Of a DNA stretch of 64,000 nt, positions 24,397 through 56,344 are shown piece by piece. The stretch is from Apostichopus japonicus. Its lineage: Eukaryota; Echinodermata; Holothuroidea; Aspidochirotida; Stichopodidae. The notes under the pieces were generated by a model that had not been told where the DNA came from, searched no databases, and saw nothing but the letters and a program-made list of their open reading frames with translations. The position numbers were made by a program, and so were the translations under genes. Each line of letters opens with the position of its first letter. The first letter of the stretch is position 1. The stretch lies in NCBI RefSeq assembly GCF_037975245.1, contig NC_092564.1:20499984-20563983 (forward strand), read 5' to 3'.

Positions 24397-24697
24397 TTCA
24401 TTCGTTCGTTCGTTCGTTCGTTCGTTCGTTCGTTCGTTCGTTCGTTCGTTCGTTCGTTCGTTCGTTCGTTCGTTCGTTCGTTCGTTCGTTCGTTCGTTCG
24501 TTCGTTCGTTCGTTCGTTCGTTCGTTCGTTCGTTCGTTCGTTCGTTCGTTCGTTCGTTCGTTCGTTCGTTCGTTCGTTCGTTCGTTCGTTCGTTCGTTCG
24601 TTCGTTCGTTCGTTCGTTCGTTCGTTCGTTCGTTCGTTCGTTCGTTCGTTCGTTCGTTCGTTCGTTCGTTCGTTCGTTCGTTCGTTCGTTCGTTCGT
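24397..24697. repeat. (TTCG)n tetranucleotide array
   Basis: About 75 nearly perfect TTCG units, edged on both sides by a few ATTC units. The long open frames on both strands (SFVR.. and NERT..) come only from the repeat. Confidence 0.97.
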
Positions 24698-24712
24698 CAT
24701 TCATTCATTCAA

Positions 24713-25559
24713 AGACATTTATTTCAGTCACTTCTGAAATAAACAACATAATACACAGACCTATGGGCGGCCATTTGGGCAAAAAAATCACAACAACGAT
24801 GAAACAAGAGACAAACATACAACAAAGATGAAAGGGAACAATAGTAAAAATGTAGTGCATTATAGATAGACTGAAAGTATAGATATGAAACATTCTAAAC
24901 AAGAAAAGAACAAAAAACAAAGAAAATTAACATGATGATACAGCTAATATTAAGAAGAAAATGCACCAAAAGGAAACTGACTAAACAACCAACTTAAACT
25001 ACACCAACCTATCGATAATAAGCAACATGACAGCGCGAACTAAATGAAAGTTCGCCCCCACGATTGGAAGTTCTCCCCATAAATCAAAACGAACGTTGGT
25101 ACAGAATCAAAATGAACACCGGGCGAAAACGAACAGCCGGTAAATCAAAACAGAGGGCGATATACTAAGCACCCCTCTTTGATAATTTTAGGAATGCACT
25201 CAACAGCATAGATCGAACCGGATCTTGCTGTTTAGAATTGTTGTGTCTTAGCGTCATATCATCAATCACATATGTAAGATGGATTTTAAAATCATTGACT
25301 GAGGAGACAAATATTGAAAATATACGTTATTGTAATAAGTGCTTAGTTTTTAAGAAGAAACCTATGTTCTGTATTTACATCATCGCTTTACCGAAAAGTT
25401 AGATTCTAAAAGGCTATACGATGGAGTCTAAAATCCTTCCGAGTGAGAGAAACAGTACTGTAAGGTCTTATTTATTATAATAATCATTATAATCAGAAGA
25501 AGAACTTTTTTCATAAGGAACCTGATCTGATTACAATAACTGTATTGTAAAAACTTACA
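24713..25559. other. intergenic, nothing recognised
   Basis: AT-rich sequence without exons, RNA genes or clear repeat ends. Confidence 0.4.
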
Positions 25560-25642
25560 TCAAAATGTTGGTCCTGTTTTGGGGGCAAGTCGTTACACAC
25601 CCCCCCCCCCAACCCAATCAAATTGGGCTCCTACGCCTATGG
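25560..25642 (+). mobile_element. 3' end fragment of the 18361-18784 MITE family
   Basis: GGGCAAGTCGTTACA, a poly-C run, then AATTGGGCTCCTACGCC match the right arm of the complete copy. The left end is missing. Confidence 0.65.
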
Positions 25643-26889
25643 CTATGGTTACATATCATCAGCGTATTGTGTACTATTAACCGCGCACAGTTTTCCCATG
25701 GTAACTGGTTTGTTTGCTTCGAAGGAAGAAAAAAGAAACTACAGGTTGTAGAAACACTCTTAGTTGAATGATGTAACATTGATACTACTCATACTTGGTG
25801 TGTGGATGCATCACATTGAGTACAATCGTTTTGGTGGAGGTGTGTATTGCCACTTACAGTAGACTGAACTGTGTTTACCATGCCGTAGTGTATAATTGTA
25901 CATCAACATAGTGGTTCGGGCCATTTTATTATTTTAACCGCTATTTCTGTTGTACAAGCAGAAGTCTATAGTGCAATGAAGCCATCAAATCCTCAATGCG
26001 TTTCGCATGCTGGTTTACAAGTTCAGTTTTGTTAATAATATTTCAATGCGCGATTTGAAAGTCGTTGCTTGCATTCCGTTCATGCATGAAAATGTATAAA
26101 AAAAATAATAGTATATACAAAGACCTATGATTTGAGTCCGGGAACGTTGCACAGAATAACATTCCTGTCGATTTTCCCCTTTTATGCAAGAAAGGTGACT
26201 ATTATATATACTCTTTTCAGAGAATTGTTTTGTTGTTCAGTGTAGTTCTTTGTTCTGTTCAGCTCAGGTCCGAAAAGGGATTCGCTGATCAAGGTATTTT
26301 TCAGTTATTTCGTTTGTCTCAGATTTTCTTTTTGTCTAGGCCTAACGTTGTTTGTCATAAAACTAATTCATTTTCCGTTACGAATGAGTGCCTCTTTAAA
26401 GACGTTGACTAATTTTACATACATATGATATAACCAGTTGTAGGGCTATGCGACGACATCAATTCATAACATTCTTTCGAAGTGTGAGGCCATTTTATTT
26501 TTACCCCAAAATCAGTTCTCACAGATTCAGTTTTTCGTTCAAAGAAAGCAGGTACGTAATAGGAATAGCATGGAGAGAGTTTTATTTATAAATTAACAAC
26601 TTTTAGCAGGAAATTAGTGATTGAATTATTGTGACAGTTTCTTTGATAAATAAATGTTTTGTGATAGATTAATAATTGTATAAACATGAAATTCTTGAAC
26701 AAACTTACCGTGTAGAAAGTTTACTGTTGACATACAGTTCCATGCATGATACCATGGGCTTCGATTTGCTTCTCATATGGATGGGGGCGTGGGGGAGGGG
26801 TCATTGTAACCATTTGGAGAATGTTAGTTTTGTAGATACGGTTATGTAGTTGGACATTGGAAAATTCAACCGAAAGCTTTCTCGATCAT
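25643..26889. other. intergenic, no gene recognised
   Basis: The open frame at 26230-26412 begins with a hydrophobic stretch but has no homology I recognise and no convincing partner exon. Confidence 0.35.
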
Positions 26890-27095
26890 TCTGTACTATT
26901 TTGTTTCAGTTGCTGCGCGCAATTGTGGAATATGTTACCACTTGATAACAAAGACGGCTTAGCGTGTCTCCTCCTTTATAGGAAGCTTAAAACTCACGTT
27001 ATGTGACAAGCTTTTGTGCCTTGAGCGCCCTTTTCTGGTTGGATATGTGCGCATTATAAATCTTTGTTGTTATTGTTATTATGATTGATATTATT
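26890..27095 (+). mobile_element. possible 3' tail of a non-LTR element
   Basis: A short RKLKTHVM-like frame is followed by TGCCTTGAGCGCC, GGATATGTGCGC and TATAAAT, then imperfect TTG/TTA repeats. This resembles 3' ends of L2/CR1-type LINEs. Weak evidence. Confidence 0.4.
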
Positions 27096-27193
27096 GTTAA
27101 TTCTGCGAGGTTTCATGGAAATTTGTAATATCGATATTGTATGTATGTATGCGTGTATGTTTGCGTGTATGTATGTATGTATGTATATTTTTT

Positions 27194-27415
27194 AGATCCT
27201 CCTGCAAGCAGGAACTCGCGAAGAAGCCTCATTGGTTTATCAAAGCCGCAAGCTGACCGAAGTCAGTCTCTTAGATTCATATTTTAACATCCTTGATTTT
27301 GAATTGTCAATTGTCAACAACTCTTATAACTGGACGACATTCATTAATCTTGGAGTAACTCGAACTCTGGACCTTATGATTGGAAGGCACCGGCGTTAAC
27401 CATTGAGCTAACACT
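27194..27415 (-). mobile_element. tRNA-derived SINE (family A)
   Basis: In reverse it starts with AGTGTTAGCTCAATGGTTAAC (polymerase III A box). It continues through a GAGTTACTCC B-box-like word and a body ending in CTGCTTGCAGGAGG. Copies lie at 47303-47525 and, interrupted, 61576-62545. Confidence 0.85.
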
Positions 27416-27883
27416 TCAATCTGTTCGTTTGTATTGCAATTTCAATAACAAAGAGTGGACAATTTTAAGAGGCAAATTTTGAAAAGTAATTATCTTGCAT
27501 TTGCTTTACTTGTTTGTGCGGGTATGCAGGTTTTTATAAGAAACTATTTCTAGCGACCAAAAAGAGAGTTCTATAGTGACCTCCATTAAACACACTGCAA
27601 AATGCGACGAAATGCATTTGTCTACGCCTACTGCAAAAGGTGGGACTGAGTACATGCCTTCCGTTAACCAAATGCCCAGACGGGGAGGGGGGGGGGGAGA
27701 TGGCGAGGAGGCGTATCGCCACTCGTGTAAGATTATAGCCTGCCATTTTTTGACAGCACTTCATTTTTCACATGATGTCAGTTGAAACATTGATTTAATG
27801 AAACCTATATAGTGATGGAATTAGTATAGTATTTTTTTATTATGTTTTTTTTTTGGCAATTATAACTATCGAGAATCAACAAA

Positions 27884-36714
<8,831 letters not shown>

Positions 36715-38149
36715 AAACTTCGTGACCAACTATCCATCACAAACTAGAACCAAAACCCCCCAAAAAATGTTTTTAATCTAATTGACATAATCATTAAAAT
36801 CTTTAATATATTTTACTATAACTATCGATCCTTTCTTTGAGTCTATTTTCATGGAGGTGACGTCACATAAATTCCGTATCATTTAATCAATTTCTTGCCA
36901 ATATTTACAGCTAGGTTGGCAGGTTTCTAAGGTACACGCTGTATGCTACAATAAGATACATAATTTACATATTCATTTAAATTTGACCAATCAGACTGAG
37001 CGACATATTGACCATCAATCATCATGCTCTCGTAATCTCGTTATTGAGGTATAATGCTGCCTATATGTAATGACAACTAGGTCTTACTAATGGGGAGGGG
37101 GTGAGGAACAAATCAAAGTAAAGTATGATAGATATTTTCGAATCAAAAGTTTTTGTTTACATTTAGAAGTTACGGTACGTTTCCTTGTATCTACAGTCGT
37201 GCTGCGTAACTCTTGCCATACGTTCGGCCTGCTTGCATTTGCATTTTTAAACTTCGAACTTCCATATTTGTGGGAGGCAGTATTAAAATGGGACGAACAA
37301 AATGCTGTGGGTGTGGTGGGGGGGGGGGGTGCAAAAGGTTGTGGTGACTTGTGAGCATATATTTTGCAATGTAATAAACAACGGCTAGCTCTCAATTGAA
37401 CGTCTTTCTTTTCTGTTTTTGACTCACTTTTGGTTTCCTGAAAGGGAAAATTATGGAGTCACTCTTACCGACCTTGCGAACTTGTCATGGGGACCGCTGA
37501 TTGCATAGTCGGATCGCAAAGTCGGTAACTATTATTACAGTTAGATTCGTCCAACACGGCAACATAGAGACTCAGAGCCAAAGGGCAAAGTGAAACGTAT
37601 CAGGTCATTCATCCGGAATTCTATGCATGCTAAGTTCTTCAATACCGCCCTCATTCCTTTCGGAGAAAAATTTCATACTGTAGTTTTGATTGTTGCTGGA
37701 AATTTGTTGCCACTTCTCGCTAGCCCGGAAAATTGACTGTGGTATGTTTTACATACACAGGTTTGTACCGTGAATTACACGAGCGTCCCGAAGGAAGAAA
37801 CAATGAATCATTTGTTCATATCATATACCACATATTCCTTTTTGGCCAGCTTCAAATTTACCCCCAAAAGACAACGAAAAAGGTTAATTTTCTTTAACAA
37901 ACAAGGGACATTGCTTCTTTAGAAAACGGGACATCTCTGATATTTTTCAAAAATGAACTTTGGAGAGCGGGGGGAGAGGGGAGGGGAGGGGAGGAGTGGA
38001 GGGGTGGGAGGGAGGGAGGGGGATATAATCTTCTGTGTGAAACTCAGGGTGCTATTGCCCCTTCCCGGGATATTTCAGCGTACCTCGCGTGCTATAGAAT
38101 GTGTCCCCTGTGCTCAATAAACCCTTTAGAACAGTGTACCCCTCCCCAC
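36715..38149. other. 3' region of the cobalamin-binding gene and intergenic DNA
   Basis: An AATAAA lies at 37373-37378, about 660 bp after the stop, as a possible polyadenylation signal. A very G-rich strand segment (37965-38022) could form G-quadruplexes. No exon is recognised. Confidence 0.4.
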
Positions 38150-38330
38150 TCTTATCAAACACCATAACCTACACTACCATTTTCTACGCAGACGATACAC
38201 AATTATACATTTCGTTTAAACCTAATCCTGATGCCATTTAATTTTGGCGAGCTACAGAATATCGAATATTGCCTCACTCACCCACATTCGTAACTGGAAG
38301 CTCTCATTGTTCTTGATCGTTCATTGTTCT
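38150..38330 (+). mobile_element. non-LTR reverse transcriptase fragment
   Basis: One frame reads TIFYADDTQLYISF, the catalytic YADD box of a LINE reverse transcriptase with its usual TQLY follow-on. A stop and a frame change precede an IEYCL-like stretch. It is a decayed scrap. Confidence 0.75.
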
Positions 38331-38821
38331 TGGATCCACCCATCAGCTTAAAAACTTTCTGGTCACATGATGAGTAATTTCCAAAGATAAATTTAGGTGG
38401 GGTGATATACAGCTCATACCCGCCAGTCAACATTATGGGAGAGTTAATGTACGTAGTAAATACACCCTCACAGGAAAATGATGGTGGAACTAACATTTGT
38501 TTTAACTTCTAACACCAACATATTTGAACCTATCATAACTTTCAGATCTTTAGAATACTGATGAAAGGTATCTCACTTGAGATTTACTCCTTTATAAAAG
38601 GAGCATCTCTTGTTAGAATTTAATATCCTTCGTGTCTTGAAGTAATCCACAATGACATTCTACGGTAAACCTATTGTTCATCTGATCTATCAAGAATCTC
38701 GCACTATTTGATCACTTAGAACGAACACAAAAGAAGCATTGCTTTCTGCTTTCATTGCAACGAGTAAGATTTTCTACCCCATCTGTCGAAGCTAAATTTA
38801 AATTCGATAATGTTTCAGCGT

Positions 38822-39330
38822 CGTCCGTTAGCTCAGTGGGTTGAGCAGATGAATAAGAAGCTGATATCTCGAGTTAGTTAGAAACCCAGCTAAGACACAC
38901 GAATGTGACAAACTTCTATTTTGACTTTTCCCTCCTCTTTCAGTCTCGTCTTTAAGTATTATAGTTCTGAAGTTAGTTTTCTAGCTGATGTGTTGGTTAG
39001 CGCGACGGTGTAAGCGAAAGACCTTGCACTGCTAATCATGTAAACCGTGGCTAGGGTTCGAGACAGGCTGGAGGCGTAATTCATCCGGCTGTAGGTATGG
39101 TGCTTTTTGTGGCCTGGGATCCCGCGCCATGTCCCCTTGTTGTCGTCAGCGAACCCGGGAGGATGCGAGGAGGGTCGGTCGGTCAGAGGTCGACCAGAAG
39201 CGTTCTAGGTGGCGTGCGTGAATCCTTGCCTTTGGCCAAAGGGCGAGACCCTCACTGCGACCGGCATATGTTCAGCCCATGTTCACTGAATACGTGGCCC
39301 AATGAGGCACTATCATCCTGAAAATCTACC
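38822..39330 (+). mobile_element. two tRNA-like SINE remnants
   Basis: At 38825 GTTAGCTCAGTGGGTTGAGC resembles an A box/D arm with a poor B box. At about 38995 TTGGTTAGCGCGACGG and GGTTCGAGAC form an A-box/B-box pair 60 nt apart, followed by a GC-rich body to about 39330. No tRNA fold is complete. Confidence 0.5.
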
Positions 39331-40239
39331 TACGGAAGCTAATCAATGCCATTTACATATTTAATATATTTACAAAAGTATTATTTAAATAGCGCCATCT
39401 TTAATACTTCCCGCACAATGAAAATATACTCTTTTTGTTGCCAAAATCCTGATTGGTAATATTATTTTCTTTCCCAAACAGTGAAGAGTGCATATTGGTA
39501 GTATGACGTGATTTTAGGGTAACCAGTTCTAAGTCTGCAACAACGCTTCCAGTGTGGGTAAATTTAGGACTCTTCTAGATTTAACTGGTATCTCTGATCA
39601 CAGTGGATTTGGTCTGGCTTGTCCTATACCTGCAACATCATCGTCCTGAGAAGTGTCAGTGGGACAGGCTTGTTCGTCCCTGGTTCTGAAAAGTACTTTT
39701 ATTTAAATCTGCCGATTCCTCCCAAACTGACCTTCATCACATATCCCAATGTATTCCAGGTCTGTAGAGAACATGTTTAACTGATATTGTCAGTCCAGTG
39801 CAACTGTGAAGTTGCTACGAATAAAAGCAAGACAATTTGCCAAAATCTGCTCATCAGGATTTGTAAACACCACATAACATATGGTAACAATACATGTACA
39901 ATAGTCTAAAAGAAATCTTACTGAAAAGTTATTTACAGTTAGATACATTTTGTTGAACTCAAAAGCATATCCAGTCCAGTTAAAGGTTGAGCATCTAGGT
40001 TGTTACATTGTACTTAAAGACAATTACATGGGAAGAGAGGTGGGGAAGGCATATTGAATAATAAAACATTCAAATGTTGTCGCTTGGCAAAGAAAAACAA
40101 TGACAAATAACCTTATTCTCCCTAATTGGTGGGTAGCACTGGTTCGTGTAGTTACTATAGTAGATCTCCCATCGAAGCATCATAATATCTCTTTCTGCTG
40201 CAAGGGTTGAGGTATGATATGTGCTGTTACCTCATTTGC
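39331..40239. other. no gene seen
   Basis: No exon, RNA gene or repeat boundary recognised on either strand. Confidence 0.4.
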
Positions 40240-40595
40240 AGGGTGTGAAGACTCGCGCACAAAGAAACGTCTCATGCCGGTAATCTGACATAGTTTCGAA
40301 TTAGGTGTAACAGAAGTGTTAGACACCACAATCGATCTCAGAAAATACACACACAGCTTGCCACCGTCGGTAATTAGACACTAGTGTACAGTCGATACAT
40401 ACAGCTACGGTCAATACCCACAAAACAGTGTACATAGCAGCGTGGACATCTCAGGTCTAGATAAAAGATAACAAGGTATCACGTTTCATTACTGTCTGCA
40501 TTTTGTAGCGACAAGAAGAAAACGTCATTTGCAAGCAACGGAAAGCTAACTTTTTCAGAGCGCGGTACGCGATTTGGGGCGAGCCTTCAATGCTT
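40240..40595 (+). mobile_element. TTAA-type MITE
   Basis: Same family as 13915-14281 and 60237-60576. The 3' end keeps TTAA (40596-40599). The 5' target base run has decayed (TGC before AGGGTGTGAAGAC). Confidence 0.78.
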
Positions 40596-40599
40596 TTAA

Positions 40600-41717
40600 C
40601 CAGTGTATTCCATTGACACGTCCCACACCCATTTCACAGTATTTCTATGTGACTGCTGTGGACCCTCAACTTTTCTTCTGAAAATGTGCAAAACAGCAGA
40701 CAATTAATTACAGTGAGTAGGCTAAAAAAAAAACCTTGATGCACAAATGTATAGGGCAGGAAATAACATACTGTAGCTTATGGATTATAAGACTCAAAAC
40801 ATTCTCTGTATGTGCAAGGTATTAACACGCAGCAGCCACTCCACTGAGCATATAGACATTGTACAATATTATCTGCTACATCTGGTTTAGAAGATATTGG
40901 CAGTGATCATGCTTTGTCAAGTGAAAATACCCTGGACAGGGTCTGGTGCCGTATTTTGTGTTTCAGCAAAACTGGAAGTTATGTAAATACTAAACATATG
41001 CAGTATGTCTCTGGAGAATTATTTGATGGGAGCAATGTATTAACACATACATGAAAGCGAGATGGAGTTTGAATGCAAAGGGTAAGATTTAGAAGAACTC
41101 TGAATATATCACCTAAGTTTGACTCTATCAAGGTTTACTGTAATTACAGAGCACAGTTTGTTACTGCGCTTTAGAGACACAGTCACTGATATACACTATA
41201 TCTGCAACTGATATGATTATAGTCACTGCCACAGCACTGCATGGATGAGGCACTCATTAAGCAGGTTTAACATCAAGCTACCAATCATGTAGTGAGAGCC
41301 ACAGTATAGGGTTAAATTGTAGAGATATATGTCTGGTTCAGTCCCCTTGTATACCCTGCACCTATGGGTCCTAGAAAGTCAAGTTCCAAATTGTAAACTT
41401 CCACATCTGAAATTTTACCTACGGTGTTCTGTTGAATGTGCCATTAGACTAGGCAAGCCTTATATGCTATAAATATTAACATAAATATAACAAGTTAACA
41501 GTCTAAATGATATTTCAGATTGTACCAAAGAAATTTGGGGCAACCTTGCTGTGCAGTGTGGCTTTCACATATATGTTTGATGTGAAACATGCAGTACAAT
41601 CTAAGAAACATTTGATTGTTTATGTTTAATTTAAGAGAATGTTAAACATGAATGTAGTCCAATTTTTTATTAGGTATATTGGTACCATACAATACTGTAC
41701 CATGTATACTGTACATG
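40600..41717. other. no gene seen
   Basis: AT-rich, without recognisable exons or repeats. Confidence 0.4.
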
Positions 41718-42016
41718 CAGGCGCGTAGGCGGGCGAAGGCGGCATCCGCCCCCCCCCCCCTTGAGCATATTTTTCTTAAATATTTTTATGATATCGCTAG
41801 TAATTTCAAAAGAGAAAATGCTAAGATGCAACTTACAAGGCCTGTGAAGTGCCATTTCCAACCATCTGGGAGGCATTTTCAGCCAAAATTTTCTTGTACG
41901 CTTCCCGCCAATCATGGTTGCGTTACGCTTAGATAGTTTACAATGCCGTATCTACGGCTCTGATAGTTTGTCAACAGTTTCGTCCCTCCCTTGGCAAATT
42001 CCTGGCTACGCGCCTG
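41718..42016. mobile_element. MITE with CAGGCGCGTAG ends at the duplication edge
   Basis: Ends CAGGCGCGTAG and CTACGCGCCTG bound 299 bp similar to 18871-19152. Its last base is followed at once by the sequence shared with 14929. Flanking 8-mers do not match. Confidence 0.75.
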
Positions 42017-43315
42017 TCTTATGAATAGTCTTGAAATTTTGTTAGGGCAGTTTGATGGTATAATACACTTTAACCGGGGAGAGGTTAGGGAGTTGCCCTG
42101 ACACAACAAGGAACCATTGTGTTGGAATGTACCTGGTACACCATGGTGGAAGATCAGTACACCGACGATCTTACGGTCAATAGTGCAACGACCCAAACGT
42201 AATGTTTACATCTCTGTTAGAACTAACGGTGATACAAACTACAAAACTGTCTTTTTCTATGACATTCATCAACCCTCCTCCCTTCCCGGAGTAGTCCCTA
42301 AATAACTTTCACAACTAGATTTTTTCATGTGGGAGTGGTGCCGCCACAGACGGCAACACCAGTAAACATTGCTTTGACTCCAGCACCCCAACCCACATTC
42401 TCCCTCCCCATTCTCAAAGATGAGTCGGGAGTCTTGCAGCAAATCTACACGGTGCATCTATTTATAATATGTTATACATGTAATCCGTGTTCACAGTTTG
42501 CTCATGACGTTGGATTTCATTTTGCGTTCTGCGACTTGGATAAACTATAATAATTATATAGTGTGGGTTTGCAGAGGCACTTGTATGAAATGATTTTGCG
42601 TGCTCGAAGTGTTGTACGAATTAAACAGTGAAAGTGATAGACTAGCGGCAAATCGCATCATGATTTGCTAAATGATGCTACTATTTTGAGGAGATGAGTA
42701 GAGTTGCAGATATGCTCTTCCCGTACGGCTCCGCCATGGAACTTAAAGGGGCTACACAATGAATCCAGCCAAGCAATTAATGTCAGACGCCCTCTGTTTC
42801 TCCAACTTCTGATTCCGTCTGATTAAGTGTTGTACCCGATTGTGTGTGTGTGGGGGGGGGGGTGGGTTCAGGCAGTGAAAGGTACTGTTTCACCTCAATC
42901 ATAGTAGAATGACTGTGGAATGCTGTAGGCCTAGATGTTTATGTTATTGGAGAACGCCAAGGGAGTTGTTATATGTACTACTTGGATTGACCTGTTATAA
43001 TTTGTAGTGTCGGACATGTGGGTAATTTTTACACACATTGAAGGTTCACGGCTGCACTGTGGGCAAATAAATTCATAAATGTTCGGGTCGGCCAAGTGCA
43101 AAGGATGTGATGCTGATTTATAGTTTTAGTTATTTTCACTGATGTATAATGCATAGTGGTAATTTAATATGACATATGTTTGGGTGTAATATTCTTCACC
43201 TTGGAGGGACATATTTTGTTGGGATATGTCTTCCCCTCCAAAGATCAACAATAATTCTGCTTTTGACAAAAGTGTGACACAGTAGCAGATGATTCAGATA
43301 GGGGTGGGGTGGTGG

Positions 43316-44405
43316 CAGGCGCGGCGGAACGGAAAAATTATTGGGGGGGCTAATGTGTGGAGACTATCTAAGCGGAGCGCCACCATCGGTTGGCGCGGAG
43401 CGTACAAGAAAATTTGGGGGTTTTTCAAACCCCAGATGGCCGGAAACGGCACTTCCCGAGTGTTTTATGCTGCGAATACCTAGCCCTAAAATATGGGTCT
43501 CAAGCCTGAAATTTCTCAGATTGCACGTAAAAGTCTGTATGTAAAAACATTGTAATTTGTATATTCGATGGTGTTTTAAGAGAGTAGCTATTACTCGTAG
43601 TGTACTCGCAAAGACGTGTTTTGAGTGTAGTTAGGGCAGTGGCGGAGCTAGGGGTATTGGTCGGGGGGGGGGGCAAGAATGGTCTGTAGGGGCGCTTTCG
43701 ACCCTATCTCAGCGGAGCGCCACCACAGGTTGGTGCGGAGCGTACAGAACATTTTTGAGTAAAGATACTCCCTAGATTGCAGGAAATGACCCTTTCCGGG
43801 CCTTGCTAATTTGCAGATACACGTAGAATAAATAGGTGTCGTCGCCATTTTTTCGGAAAATTACACCAACAGAATATGACAAACGTCAATAGGTAGATGA
43901 GAGCGCAATAAAATATTCAATAATCGCTAATCAGTAAAAAGTAGTGAAAAGCTGAAAAGAGCGCCAGCAGTCCATTTGAGTCCGTCAGGGGGGTGGGGGC
44001 ATCCGCCCCTGACTGTATGGACGCTTCGCCACTGAGTAAGGGGATGTTGGAGAACTGGCTGAAATAAGGCAAGTTATTGGCCTTTGAAGACGAAGTTGTG
44101 TTGCGCTTACCGGTACTCACACTCACTGCTTCCACTTTCACGGGGCGTGAAGACGCGGTTGGGGTGACAATGTGGTCTATAGCCAGGGGACGGGCCGAGG
44201 GTCCCCCAGCATTTACTAAAATTATTACACCTGTATAGTATACGTGTGCATCGGACAGATCGACAAGTATGCATTGAAAAATGGGCAGATGCACGTTTCG
44301 GAGCTTTGGTAAATATTGGGGGGGCTTATCATGCATTTGCCCCCTCGACTTTTTTATTGGGGGGCTGAGCCCCCCCAAGCCCCCCCCCCGGTTCCGCCGC
44401 CACTG
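43316..44405 (+). mobile_element. hAT-like MITE carrying a nested MITE
   Basis: Ends CAGGCGCGGCGGAACGG and GGTTCCGCCGCCACTG have GGTGGTGG duplicated at 43308-43315 and 44406-44413. It is the same family as 22874-23400. Without the nested 43637-44034 insertion it would be about 684 bp. Core at 43364-43405. Confidence 0.88.
43637..44034 (+). mobile_element. nested hAT-like MITE
   Basis: Ends CAGTGGCGGAGC and GCTTCGCCACTG, closely similar throughout to 3105-3495. Flanks AGTTAGGG and AGTAAGGG match 7 of 8 as the target duplication. Core at 43704-43745. Confidence 0.85.
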
Positions 44406-45064
44406 GGTGGTGGTGGGATGGGCAAGCCCATATTAGCTACAAAATGGAGATCGTGGCCCACATGATAGGCCTAATTAGTCCCTTTTTATAAAGAAGACAG
44501 AACAATGAAGGTAAGGTTACTCTCACTCTCGTTATATCTACACTTAAAACTAATTAATATAGATGTATCAAGAATAAACTTTAGGATTTAAAACTTTAAC
44601 AATAAGATATCCATTTCGATCGATAAACAGTGGGGCGGAACGATTATGACCGGGCGATTCTTGGGGACCGTAACAACAAAATCCACATGAATATAGGCTT
44701 ACGCCATTTTGGTACTAGTTTTCTCAGGAGACGGGACAAGATTGAGGGGGGGGGGGAGGAGATGCATTACCTTAGGCAGATACATGTGAATATATGCAGA
44801 AATCAAGGTCGAAAGAATACGGTAACTTTTATGAATAAAATATGCATTATCAATGAAGTAGCACAGCAAGTCAAAACAAGTCTTAAAACTCCTTAATTTT
44901 TACGGAAGAATTCATAAAACTGCACTTTCAAATTACGTCATCGCAGATAAAGTATATGGATCACTATAGTGATGGCATGTTCTAAATCCAATAATAGAAA
45001 TATGTTTTTCCTACGCTTTTTTCTATAGTATTTATATATAGTAGCCCCCTCATGCACCTATAGT

Positions 45065-45070
45065 TTTATT
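45065..45070 (-). promoter_or_regulatory. candidate carbonic anhydrase polyadenylation signal
   Basis: AATAAA on the minus strand about 640 nt after the stop codon. Motif evidence only. Confidence 0.25.
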
Positions 45071-45712
45071 TAATCTCACTGCTCATGTGTTATTGCATTG
45101 CTCTGTCTAATTTCGCAGTACTCTATTCATTGTTTAACGCTCCAATTCCACAGAATAAATATCCTGTCCACTGTCTCCCAGTGTCTCGGCTGCCTTTACA
45201 GATAAAGATCCTACTATAGCCATCGAAACGTCACGTCCTCTGATAAACTTTGATATATATTTATCTACACAGCATGTTTAATTCACAGTTATCTCTCTCT
45301 CTAACTAATTTAACTATATATTCAACATATATATATTTCTATTAAGGCACACTATGTACATGCATGAATATGTTAAATATTTAGCTTCATATTATTATAT
45401 TGCTTAATTTAAGGCATATATATATTTTGTTTAATCATATATTAAACATATAGATATGCATATGTTCTGTTTTGAGTCAGTAGAGAGTCTCATTGGAAGA
45501 ACAATAGAAGAACCTTTGAAAAACAAATATATTATTAATAAACTATATATAATTCCATCTTTATAACAATATTATAACCACTTAAGACGTAGTCAAAAGT
45601 CCTACTGACAGTGATAGGGGGAAGGGAAGGGGGTGGCTAGAATATCGTGTTCCTAAGAACAATGTCAACACAAATCAGTAGAATGTTTCAACAGGTGTGT
45701 ATTATTTCCCTG

Positions 45713-56344
<10,632 letters not shown>

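Noticed and set aside
24341-24742. Frames reading SFVR or NERT repeats
   Set aside because: Direct translations of the TTCG array.
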